Positions 1 through 8,673 of a stretch of DNA of 64,000 nucleotides are shown piece by piece. The notes under the pieces were generated by a model, which did no database searches, was not told where the DNA came from, and worked only from the letters and a program-made list of their open reading frames with translations. The stretch is taken from NCBI GenBank assembly GCA_964465065.1, contig CAYXHZ010000008.1, positions 22,941 to 86,940 of the forward strand, read 5' to 3'. Every line of letters starts with the position of its first letter. Position 1 is the first letter of the stretch. A program made the position numbers and the translations under genes. The stretch is from CAYMND01 sp964465065 (lineage in GTDB: Bacteria > Acidobacteriota > Aminicenantia > UBA2199).

Positions 1-2
1 TC

Positions 3-149
3 CGGGAAGGCATCCGCTCCTACAACCGGCTGTTGCTGCTCTACACGGCCTATAAGATGCGGATGACCTCGCTTTCGTACTTGCGGGCCCAGTTGATCAT
101 CTCCTGCATCAGCGGCGCCAGGTCCAGTCCCTTGGTGGTCAGTGAATAG
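3..149 (+). CDS. possible 3' end of a truncated gene at the window edge
   Basis: Reading frame 3 is open from the window edge to a TAG at 147-149. Within 3-59, before hxlR on the other strand can explain the pattern, nearly every codon ends in G or C, which looks like coding sequence. The peptide begins REGIRSYNRLLLLYTAYK. If the frame really runs to 149 it overlaps the convergent hxlR gene by about 100 nt, which is unusual, so the true end may differ. No family is recognisable from so few residues. Confidence 0.2.
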   Translation, partial: REGIRSYNRLLLLYTAYKMRMTSLSYLRAQLIISCISGARSSPLVVSE

Positions 150-385
150 CTGTACCGCGGCGGATGCAGCTGGTAGGCCTCTTTCTGCACCAGTCCCTCG
201 TTTTCCAGACGCTTGAGGCGGTCGGCCAAGAGGTTGGTGGTGATCTTTTCCGGGCTGGCCAGAAAATCCTTGTATTTCTTGGCGCCCAGCAGCAGATCGC
301 GGATGACGATCATGGTCCAGCGGTCGCCCAATATGTCCAGAAAACAGGCCACCGGGCATGCGGAACGTCGTTTGTCGCCTTTCAT
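50..385 (-). CDS. HxlR-family winged-helix transcriptional regulator
   Basis: A 111-residue protein of typical HxlR/MarR-like length. It carries the HxlR signature CPVACFLDILGDRW near the N-terminus (Cys10), followed by a winged helix with the usual TTNLLADRLKRLENEGLV recognition region and a PPRYSYSLTTKG wing. HxlR proteins bind palindromes as dimers and often respond to electrophiles or aldehydes through the N-terminal Cys. It is divergent from a cupin gene, and two perfect palindromes lie between them, so it probably controls itself and the cupin. A GTG at 400 is an alternative start. ATG 385 is preferred because a TATACT hexamer at 392-397 (minus) would place transcription start almost on it, giving a near-leaderless message. 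Effector unknown. Confidence 0.88.
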   Translation of the reverse strand: MKGDKRRSACPVACFLDILGDRWTMIVIRDLLLGAKKYKDFLASPEKITTNLLADRLKRLENEGLVQKEAYQLHPPRYSYSLTTKGLDLAPLMQEMINWARKYESEVIRIL

Positions 386-402
386 GCCGCCAGTATACAC
401 CG

Positions 403-462
403 GTCACTTGACATTTGAAAGTGACTGCTGTATCGTATGGTCACTTTAAAATTGCAAGTGAC
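403..462. promoter_or_regulatory. two tandem perfect inverted repeats, probable HxlR operators
   Basis: GTCACTT-N9-AAGTGAC occurs twice with identical arms and identical 9-bp spacers: 403-425 and 440-462, centres 37 bp apart. The first overlaps the -35 element of the cupin promoter. The second lies over its start-of-transcription region, just ahead of the ribosome binding site. The arrangement fits repression of the cupin gene and autoregulation of hxlR. Confidence 0.75.
408..436 (+). promoter_or_regulatory. sigma70-type promoter of the cupin gene
   Basis: TTGACA (408-413), 17-bp spacer, TATCGT (431-436). The -35 is perfect and the -10 matches 4 of 6. It sits between the two operator palindromes and upstream of the SD-like AAGGAG at about 466-471. 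Confidence 0.55.
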
Positions 463-477
463 TATAAGGAGCTTACG

Positions 478-870
478 ATGAACATGAATGGAACCAACTA
501 TCAAACTTTCGAGTGCGGCGCTTTCGGCGCCTTGAGCCGGGTGATGCTCAAGGACAATCTGGCGGCCACGGGCATGGAACTGTCGCTGAACCGGCTGCCG
601 GCCGGTCAGGCCATCCCTTTTGTCCACGCCCACAAGCAGAACGAGGAGGTCTACCTGTTCATCCGCGGTACGGGGACGTTTTGGATCGACGGTCAGGGCT
701 TGCAGGTCGGCGAAGGCAGCGCCGTCAGGGTTTCTCCTCCGGGGGCCCGGACCATCAAGGCCTCGGACGGCGAGGACCTGTGCTACATTTGCATCCAGGC
801 CCAGGCGGGTTCGCTGCGCCAGGCCACCCGCGATGACGGATTCATCCTGGACAGAACGGTCGACTGGTGA
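478..870 (+). CDS. small cupin-domain protein
   Basis: A 130-residue single-domain cupin. Motif 1 is clear: H50-A-H52, then E57 and G64 (HxH, E, x6, G), the usual metal-binding set; the second half of the barrel follows (GEGSAVRVSPPGARTIKA). No signal peptide, so cytoplasmic. ATG 478 was chosen because an AAGGAG-type site lies 6-7 nt upstream and the operators end at 462; the longer upstream frame would run through the operators. The substrate cannot be read from sequence. Control by an HxlR regulator suggests a detoxification or stress role, but that is inference. Confidence 0.85.
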   Translation: MNMNGTNYQTFECGAFGALSRVMLKDNLAATGMELSLNRLPAGQAIPFVHAHKQNEEVYLFIRGTGTFWIDGQGLQVGEGSAVRVSPPGARTIKASDGEDLCYICIQAQAGSLRQATRDDGFILDRTVDW

Positions 871-921
871 TTTCCGGCCAGCCGGGGTTGCGGCGGGTTC
901 ATACCGCGATGAAAGACCTGA

Positions 922-2349
922 TTACCGGGCCGCAACCGCGCTGATGAACCGCAGCAGCGGGCCGGTAAAAACCCCGGAATAGACGGGCGGCCCTTTTCCG
1001 CGGCGCCGGCAGAGGATGGCAAACGCGTACACGCGGCCGTCACGCTGGTTGAAGACGAATCCGGCCAGGCTGTTGACGCCGCTCAAGGGCAGGGTGCCGC
1101 TTTTGGCCATGATCCGCGGCGGCGGCGCCGTTTCCGGGCTGCGGGCGGGGGCCGGATGCAAAACCAGTGTCTGCGGGTACGTCTCACCCAGACGGTGGTA
1201 AAAGACACTCAGTGCCCGGACCAGCTGCCGGGCGCTCAGGCGGTTCTGGGCCGACAGTCCGCTGGCGTCGACCAGGGTGAAGGAACCGGCCGAAAGGCCG
1301 GCATCCTCGGACAGGAAGCGGCGCAGCGCGTTCATGCCCGCTTCCAGGCTGCCCGGGGCTCCGCTCAGGCGGGCGCCCAGGTTGCGGACCAGAATGGCGG
1401 CGGCGACGTTGTCGCTGTCCCGGTTCATCCGGGTCAGGCTTTCGCTCAGCGGCCGGCCCGGGATGGTCAGCCGGCACCGGGCGTCGGCCGGCACCAGCCC
1501 CCGGCGCAGGCGGCCCCTGAATTCGACTCCGCGGCGCTGCAGGGCCTCCCGGACCCGGGTGGCGGCGTACAGCCAGGGGCGGCTGACCGCCAGGCGCAGG
1601 GTGTTGTAACGGAGATCCCAGTCGCTGACCCGGCCGCGGACCCGGAAACGGTCGCCCCAGGGCTCCTGGATGCAAGTCATGGCCGGCAGTCCGGGCCGGT
1701 CGGATTCCTGGTAGCGGATATCGGCCTCGAGCCGCAGGTACGAACTGGCGCTGGCCGGGCGCAGGCTGACGGCCGCCTCTCCCCGGACCAGACGCAGCTG
1801 CAGGCTGTTGCCGTCCACAGACAGGGCGCAGGCGGGGGCGTAGAGGTGACGGGCGCTGTCCGTCCGGGCAGCTTCGTCGTCGGCGTGAAAGGAACAGTCG
1901 GCGACGATATCGCCGTCGACCCTGCGCAAACCATCCCGGTACAGACGGTCTACGGCCTGTTCCAGCTGGACGGAGGACAGGTCGGGGTCGCCGCCGCCCT
2001 TGAGGTACAGGTTGCCGACGACAGGGCCGTCGCGCTTGTCGACCCAGACGGTTGTGGCGGCGTGTGCGTCGGGGCCGAAACTCAGCAGCAGGGCGCCGCT
2101 CAGCAAGAGCTTCACCGTCGAGGCCGGGATCTGCAGACGGTCGGCGTTGTGTTCGAGCCGGGGCAGGCCGCTGGCCAGGTCATAGAGACAGACGGCGCAG
2201 TCCACCCGCTGATACAGAGGCTGGCGCAGCAGGAGCTGCAGCCTGTGCCGGTCCGTTTCGGACGGTGCCCGGGCCGGAAGCGTCAGGCCGAGCAGGACGA
2301 TGAGGATGCAGCTCGTCACGGAGCCGACCGTCGCCTTCCGAACCGGCAA
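922..2349 (-). CDS. dacB: D-alanyl-D-alanine carboxypeptidase/endopeptidase, PBP4 (S13) family
   Basis: A 475-residue penicillin-binding protein that trims or cuts peptidoglycan cross-links in the periplasm. An N-terminal signal segment (about residues 8-28) is followed by the S13 catalytic fold. Visible motifs are S77-T-V-K80 (SxxK), SDN in RDSDNVAAA, and KSG in MAKSGTLPLSG, which takes the place of the usual KTG. Length fits PBP4/DacB. The start lies 7 nt downstream of the ettA stop on the same strand, so the two are probably co-transcribed. Confidence 0.88.
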   Translation of the reverse strand: MPVRKATVGSVTSCILIVLLGLTLPARAPSETDRHRLQLLLRQPLYQRVDCAVCLYDLASGLPRLEHNADRLQIPASTVKLLLSGALLLSFGPDAHAATTVWVDKRDGPVVGNLYLKGGGDPDLSSVQLEQAVDRLYRDGLRRVDGDIVADCSFHADDEAARTDSARHLYAPACALSVDGNSLQLRLVRGEAAVSLRPASASSYLRLEADIRYQESDRPGLPAMTCIQEPWGDRFRVRGRVSDWDLRYNTLRLAVSRPWLYAATRVREALQRRGVEFRGRLRRGLVPADARCRLTIPGRPLSESLTRMNRDSDNVAAAILVRNLGARLSGAPGSLEAGMNALRRFLSEDAGLSAGSFTLVDASGLSAQNRLSARQLVRALSVFYHRLGETYPQTLVLHPAPARSPETAPPPRIMAKSGTLPLSGVNSLAGFVFNQRDGRVYAFAILCRRRGKGPPVYSGVFTGPLLRFISAVAAR

Positions 2350-2356
2350 CAGCGCC

Positions 2357-4042
<1,686 letters not shown>

Positions 4043-4106
4043 GTTGATTTCTCCTTGTGATGACGGTCTCTATGTTATCAAGTCGGCCGCCCGAAAACAA
4101 GGGGCG

Positions 4107-4979
4107 CTACGGCTCGATCCGCAGCCGATCGTGGGTGACCGAGACGAAAAAGTCTCTTGACCAGAGTTCCAGGCTTCTGGGGTCGGCGACGAAAGGCAGG
4201 ACATCTTCGCGGATCTGGCCGATGTCCACCTGGGAAAACCGTTCCTCCAGTCGTTCCCGCAACCGTGTCTCGGTCAGGGCATCGTGTTCGCTCAGGTGTC
4301 CGGACTGGATCATCCTGGACCTTAAATGCGGCAGATCCAGCGGAATGGCATGGGCCAGATACCAGAGGTAGTCGTAGTAGTCCCGTCCTTTCTGGCGGCT
4401 TTGCCAGGCTCGGCAGAGCAGCGCATGGACCTTGCCGGCAAACAGGAAAGGCAGTTGGAAGATACGGACAGAAAAAGGAATCGGGAGAAGCTGGTAACGG
4501 ACTTCAGTCCGCCCACCCGCCGGCGGATCGGTATCCACTTCGATCTTGATCTTGATCTGGTCGCCTGGGCTCAACCCTTCTACAATTGGCCGCCTCGGGC
4601 TGATCATGAGAAGATGCTGCTTCGTTCCTCCTTTGATGAAGGCGGAACGAATGGTTGAATGTATTTTCTTTTCTTTCTCCTCCACCCTCATCACCAATCC
4701 GTAGGCACCCAGTTCGTCGGTCAGGGCTGGAATGTGTCGGGATAAGGTAAAGGCCGGATCGGGGGCGAGGAGCGAGAAATCCAGGTCTTCGGAAAAGCGG
4801 TCCAAACCGTGAAAGATACGCAGGGCGCTGCCGCCGTAAAATGCGGCTGTATCGAAAAAACCGCTGCGCTGAAGTCCAAGGAGGGCGATTTCCTGAACGA
4901 TCTCCTTCAGGGCGTTCTTGTATTCCGCAGGGGTCTGAGCCCGATATTTCTCGAGCATGCTCTGAATTGCGCTATGCAT
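4107..4979 (-). CDS. abiEii: AbiEii-type nucleotidyltransferase toxin
   Basis: A 290-residue DNA-polymerase-beta-like nucleotidyltransferase of the AbiEii/MenA-type toxin family, used in abortive phage infection or as a type IV toxin. Motif I is clear: G49-G50-S51 followed by S63-E64-D65-L-D67 (GGSALR ... RFSEDLDF), giving the metal-binding acidic residues; a conserved KGRDYYDY segment follows in the C-terminal half. Known family members add nucleotides to tRNA or other targets and block growth. Its start overlaps the end of the AbiEi-like gene by 8 nt, as is typical of AbiE operons. The target here is unknown. Confidence 0.85.
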   Translation of the reverse strand: MHSAIQSMLEKYRAQTPAEYKNALKEIVQEIALLGLQRSGFFDTAAFYGGSALRIFHGLDRFSEDLDFSLLAPDPAFTLSRHIPALTDELGAYGLVMRVEEKEKKIHSTIRSAFIKGGTKQHLLMISPRRPIVEGLSPGDQIKIKIEVDTDPPAGGRTEVRYQLLPIPFSVRIFQLPFLFAGKVHALLCRAWQSRQKGRDYYDYLWYLAHAIPLDLPHLRSRMIQSGHLSEHDALTETRLRERLEERFSQVDIGQIREDVLPFVADPRSLELWSRDFFVSVTHDRLRIEP

Positions 4980-5568
4980 GAAGGCCTCCCCGATCCACCC
5001 AGCGTGCCAGCAGGTTCAGGTTGCGACTACGGTACAGGGGGGACAGGAACAGGATCGTCTGTGGGTTCAATGCGTTCAGACTGTCCGCATCGATTCTCCA
5101 GTCTTCCAAGATCAGCGCCGCCAATCCGGCCAGTCCTTTCTGGGGAACGGTTTTGTACAGCAAATCGCAGAGGGCTTTTTCAGCGGTGGCAATGAGATAT
5201 CCCTGACCCTGATCTTCGTCGCGTACCATTTCGTGAGGGAAGGCGGCAGTGGGGATTCCCTGGTAGGAAAAAGATCCGCGAGGAGTGTGATAGACCTTGT
5301 TTCTGTTTTTGTTGTACACGGCCGAGGTTACGGTTTGCACTCGTTCCAGAATCAATCCATGATGAGCCAGGGCGGTTTCGAAAGAGATATAGGATGGGCC
5401 GTACAGAGCGGCGGCCAGTACAAAAGGGTCAAGCGAATCGCCTGCTTCGACGTACAATCCACGCCGCAGCCGGACCAGCTGTCCGCTTTGAACCAGACGG
5501 GTCAGTCTGGCCTTGGGCGAGGCGTACCCGGCCATTTCATTAAGCAACAGAGACGTATCCTTAAGCAT
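4972..5568 (-). CDS. abiEi: AbiEi-type antitoxin / autorepressor
   Basis: A 198-residue AbiEi-like protein: N-terminal winged helix (LLNEMAGYASPKARLTRLVQSGQLVRLRRGLYV) and the characteristic C-terminal antitoxin region (AALYGPSYISFETALAHHGLI ... ATAEKALCDLLYK). AbiEi proteins neutralise the AbiEii toxin and repress the operon by binding inverted repeats upstream. ATG 5568 was chosen because TGGAG lies 6 nt upstream and because it places the -10 and palindrome in front of the gene; the frame stays open further upstream but would cover the operator. Overlaps the toxin gene by 8 nt. Confidence 0.85.
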   Translation of the reverse strand: MLKDTSLLLNEMAGYASPKARLTRLVQSGQLVRLRRGLYVEAGDSLDPFVLAAALYGPSYISFETALAHHGLILERVQTVTSAVYNKNRNKVYHTPRGSFSYQGIPTAAFPHEMVRDEDQGQGYLIATAEKALCDLLYKTVPQKGLAGLAALILEDWRIDADSLNALNPQTILFLSPLYRSRNLNLLARWVDRGGLHA

Positions 5569-5575
5569 ATTTACT

Positions 5576-5606
5576 CCAGTAAGTACAGTTTTACGATACT
5601 TTCTGG
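5576..5606. promoter_or_regulatory. inverted repeat, candidate AbiEi operator
   Basis: CCAGTAAGTA-N11-TACTTTCTGG, 9 of 10 positions symmetrical, lying just upstream of the antitoxin start and over the predicted -10. AbiEi family members are known to autoregulate through inverted repeats in this position. Confidence 0.6.
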
Positions 5607-5616
5607 AGGAAATCAA
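5588..5616 (-). promoter_or_regulatory. promoter of the AbiE operon
   Basis: On the minus strand TTGATT (5616-5611), 17-bp spacer, TAAAAC (5593-5588). The palindrome 5576-5606 covers the -10 and the expected transcription start. Confidence 0.5.
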
Positions 5617-5900
5617 GCTTTTCGTTTGTTTTTTTACCCAAGCAGTTATCTAAAAAACGATGATATCCATATGATGAATCCGCATGGGCTTGAGACCGTA
5701 TGTTCATGAGAATCGTTTTTATCAACTGCGGGAACGGGACGATGAAATCGACCTGGTCGGGTATGCATTTCGTTGACATCCCCATTGCGGCGGCCCCGAT
5801 GACGCGGATTGTGTTCGAATTGTCTTGACAATAACAATCCGAGCCGATACTCTGAAAATGATTCGGATGTAACGAATGGAATAATTTGGGAGGGATATTC
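5617..5900. other. 284-nt intergenic region, lower GC
   Basis: Divergent spacer between the AbiE operon and the propeller gene, visibly more A/T-rich than the surrounding genes. It holds the two outward promoters and one 40-codon frame (5706-5828, plus) with no recognisable homology. Otherwise nothing seen. Confidence 0.5.
5825..5853 (+). promoter_or_regulatory. promoter of the propeller gene
   Basis: TTGACA (5825-5830), 17 bp, TACTCT (5848-5853). A short perfect palindrome ATTGTC-TT-GACAAT (5819-5832) overlaps the -35 and could be a regulator site. Confidence 0.55.
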
Positions 5901-7001
5901 ATGAGAAGCATTACCTTGCTGCTGTCCTGTTTGGCGCTGACCGCTTCCGTCTGGGCGGGCTCCCTGCTGCCCCTGTACCGGCGGGGAACGGTGGAGCTGA
6001 AGTAGGAGTTCATCATTCCCGGCCAGGGAGATGGCTACCTGATGGCCAATCCCTCGGTAGTACGGGTCGGTCCGGACGGTTCGATATACCTGCTGAACGG
6101 CGGCCAGGACCAGATCCTGCATTTCGATGGGCAGGGCAGGTTTGTGAAGTCGTTCAGCGGCAATGGCAGCGGCCCCGGAGAGATCGCCCACTGTTTCATG
6201 ATGGAGATCGATTCCCAGGGGCAGGTTTGTACCTATGATTTCGGCAACCGCCGCTTCTCCATCTTCGCGGCGGACGGTCGGTTCGTCAAGAATCTGAAGC
6301 CCCAGGGAAGGTCACTGCCGAAACAGTACAGAATGCTGTCGGGAGGACGATTCCTGATTGCCTGGGGAAAGCCCGATTTCGAATCCGCCGAGAGCGGCAC
6401 AAACATCAGCCTGAGTCTGTACAATGAAAACCTTGAAACGGGGAAAGAGGTATTTTCCACGAAGATTTTCGATAATGTCTGGAAAAGAGGGGAAAGCAAT
6501 CAAATAAAACCCTTTTATGCGGACGTGTTCTGGGAGGTTCAGCCGAATGGAACCATCGTGGCTGCGTACGCCGGGGATTACCGGATCGAGTTTTATTCCC
6601 TTGACGGTGGTCTGCTGAAAACCGTACATCACAAGACAGAAAAGGTCCCTGTCACGGATCAGGACAAAGAAGAACTGTTTGCCGGCATGACCTACTCCCG
6701 CGGCGGAGCGATTTCACGCGGGGCGTCGCCCGAAGACAGAAAACGGATGGTTTTTCCGAAATATAAACCCAGTTTCGACGGCATGTCCGTCGATTCGGAG
6801 GGCTATATCCTGCTCAGGACTGCGAAAAAGAAAGGGGAATCGGTGATCTGGGAGGTCTTCTCTCCGGCCGGGGATTTCGTCAATCAGGTAACCTTTTCCA
6901 AAGTGGTTTTGCATATGTTTTCAGATCTGGTCAAAGACCGGGTGTACTTGGCCAGGGAAACCGACGACGAGCCCGAACTGGTCTGCTACACGCTCCATTG
7001 A
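5901..7001 (+). pseudogene. six-bladed beta-propeller secreted protein interrupted by an amber codon
   Basis: ATG 5901 has a GGGAGGG ribosome site and encodes a clean signal peptide (MRSITLLLSCLALTASVWA). Codon 35 is TAG (6003-6005), after which the same frame stays open to 7001. The remainder, read from the next in-frame ATG at 6042, shows NHL/6-bladed-propeller repeats (VVRVGPDGSIYLLNGGQDQI, LHFDGQGRFVKSFSG, MEIDSQGQVCTYDFGNRRFS). This family of exported proteins is expanded in Aminicenantes-like genomes. Either the gene is a recent pseudogene, the TAG is a sequencing error, or readthrough occurs. Translation from 6042 would lose the signal peptide and the first strands. Confidence 0.75.
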
Positions 7002-7102
7002 CGAAGTAGACCGGGATGGTCTTGCGGGTCGGTTTGTGAAAATGGAGCTGTTCGTGGTGGTCCTGTACCGATTCTAGCGCTGTCGGTCCGCTTGGGCCTG
7101 TC

Positions 7103-7648
7103 TCAGGCGCTCAGCCACAGGAGCAGGGCGGTGACGACCAGTCCGGCCAGCAGGGTCAGCCAGGTGTTGCGCGGGAAGCAGCGGAAGGCCAGGACCAGGC
7201 CCGAGATGTAACTGAACAGCAGGGCGACGGCGAACAGAATCGAGAACCAGAGGAACAGTCGGCCGGCCCTGCCCTTGTGGGCCAGAACCAGCAGCTGGTA
7301 GAAGCTCGGCCGGTTGACGCTGACTTCCAGCCCGTTGCCGCTCGCTGCGGCGCCGACCAGCAGATAACGGCTGCTGAAACGGCCCCAGACCAGCCGGCCG
7401 CGCATCTCCGCCACCGGCTCGTCCAGCAGCGACCGGTAGCGGTCCGGCAGCTTAGGACGCAGAAGCTCGATGAGCTTGGGCGTGTCCTGGAGCAGGTCGG
7501 GCGAGCCGCTGAACGGGATCGTTTCGCTGACGGTGCCGCCGCGGACATCGAGCAGAAGCAGGGCGCCGCTGATGATGAAGAGCAGGGCCAGGGGGACGAA
7601 GAAGGCCGAGCTGATGTTGTGCCAATGCATCCATTTCCTGTAGTTCAT
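7103..7648 (-). CDS. PepSY-associated membrane protein
   Basis: A 181-residue inner-membrane protein. It opens with RKWMHWHNISSAFFVPLALLFIISGALLLL, a first TM helix preceded by paired histidines as in PepSY_TM proteins. A periplasmic domain of about 90 residues follows, then two closely spaced C-terminal helices (LFLWFSILFAVALLFSYISG and LTLLAGLVVTALLLWL). Proteins of this type often accompany iron or reductase systems, but no such partner is adjacent; the divergent neighbour is a nitroreductase-like gene. The function is not assigned. Start at ATG 7648 with AGGAG a few nt upstream. Confidence 0.7.
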   Translation of the reverse strand: MNYRKWMHWHNISSAFFVPLALLFIISGALLLLDVRGGTVSETIPFSGSPDLLQDTPKLIELLRPKLPDRYRSLLDEPVAEMRGRLVWGRFSSRYLLVGAAASGNGLEVSVNRPSFYQLLVLAHKGRAGRLFLWFSILFAVALLFSYISGLVLAFRCFPRNTWLTLLAGLVVTALLLWLSA

Positions 7649-7780
7649 GAGATCTCCTGTGCGTACTTGTGTTCCGTTTACGGTTTTAATATTGTTTAGA
7701 CAACGCCGCCGGCGGTTTTATTGCAGAAAATTTGCAAAAAAAGTTGCGGATCGGCCCTCCCCAAGTCGCCTGGGCTGCGT

Positions 7781-7786
7781 TATAAT
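7781..7786 (+). promoter_or_regulatory. perfect -10 hexamer upstream of the nitroreductase gene
   Basis: TATAAT at 7781-7786. No good -35 is visible at 16-18 bp. It lies 25 nt before ATG 7812 and so rules against the longer in-frame starts at 7647 and 7785. Confidence 0.45.
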
Positions 7787-7811
7787 GCTGGATTCAGATC
7801 GTGAGGCAGGC

Positions 7812-8639
7812 ATGGATTTTGTACAAGCAGTGCTGGACAGACGGTCCGTCCGGACCTACCGCAAGGGCGCCATCGAACCCGGCCAGCTGAAACTGGTTCG
7901 GGACTGGGTCGCTGTGGCCGAAAAAGGGCCGTTCGATTCGACTGTCGAATTCAGTCTGCTCGAGCGGCATGGCGGACCCGGATCGCCGAAACTCGGCACC
8001 TACGGAACGATCCGCGGCGCCGAACTGTTTCTGGCCGGTACGGTGGCCCAAGACGCCCCGTTCGGGCTGGAGGATTACGGATTCCTGTTCGAGCGTCTGC
8101 TGCTCAAGTTCACGGCCCTGGGGCTGGGCACCTGCTGGCTGGGCGGCAGTTTCAAACGCGAGCAGTTCAGCAGCGCCGTCGTTCCGGCCGACGGGCGCAT
8201 CGTCCCGGCGGTCAGCCCGGTCGGGGTCCCGGCCGAAAAACACAGCCTGCGCGAGGCGGTTACTCTGACTCTGATCCGACCCCGGCAACGCAAGGCGCCC
8301 GCCGAGCTGTTCTTCGACGACTCTTTCCGTCAGCCGCTGGAGCTGTCCGAGCAGATCCGCCTGCCCTTCGAACTGGTGCGGCTCGGTCCTTCGGCCGTCA
8401 ACCGCCAGCCCTGGCGCATCGTGCGCAGCCGGGAGCGTTTTCATTTCTACCGTTTCAGCCCCGCCAAACCGGCCGTAGGGGACGGCGTCGAACTGCCGCG
8501 TCTGGACATGGGCATCGCCATGTGTCATTTCGATATCGGCGCCCGGGCCCTGGGCTGGCAGGGGGAATGGGTCAGTCAGGATCCCTGGCTGTCCGGCGTT
8601 CCGCGGACCCTGCGCTACTGTTTCAGTTACGTACGCTGA
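7812..8639 (+). CDS. nitroreductase-fold protein (TM1586-like)
   Basis: A 275-residue protein of the nitroreductase superfamily, TM1586/PF14512-like, in which two half-domains form one FMN-binding fold. The first half starts with the family hallmark AVLDRRSVRTYRKGAIEPGQL and contains FTALGLGTCWLGGSFKREQF; the second half has LGPSAVNRQPWRIV, the usual FMN-contact region, and ALGWQGEWV. No signal peptide, so a cytoplasmic flavoprotein reductase is likely. The substrate is unknown. ATG 7812 is set by a GAGGC ribosome site and by the TATAAT at 7781. Confidence 0.82.
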   Translation: MDFVQAVLDRRSVRTYRKGAIEPGQLKLVRDWVAVAEKGPFDSTVEFSLLERHGGPGSPKLGTYGTIRGAELFLAGTVAQDAPFGLEDYGFLFERLLLKFTALGLGTCWLGGSFKREQFSSAVVPADGRIVPAVSPVGVPAEKHSLREAVTLTLIRPRQRKAPAELFFDDSFRQPLELSEQIRLPFELVRLGPSAVNRQPWRIVRSRERFHFYRFSPAKPAVGDGVELPRLDMGIAMCHFDIGARALGWQGEWVSQDPWLSGVPRTLRYCFSYVR

Positions 8640-8673
8640 GGCGTTGCCGCGGACTCTTGCGCATCCCACGCTG

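Noticed and set aside
5706..5828. 40-codon plus-strand frame upstream of the propeller gene
   Set aside because: No ribosome binding site, no recognisable family, and it overlaps the promoter; most likely chance.
6003..6005. Amber codon as evidence for stop-codon recoding (for example pyrrolysine)
   Set aside because: TAG ends several ordinary genes in the window (hxlR at 50-52, MBOAT at 28862-28864, tsaE at 41129-41131, the PQQ propeller at 19937-19939), and no recoding genes are present.
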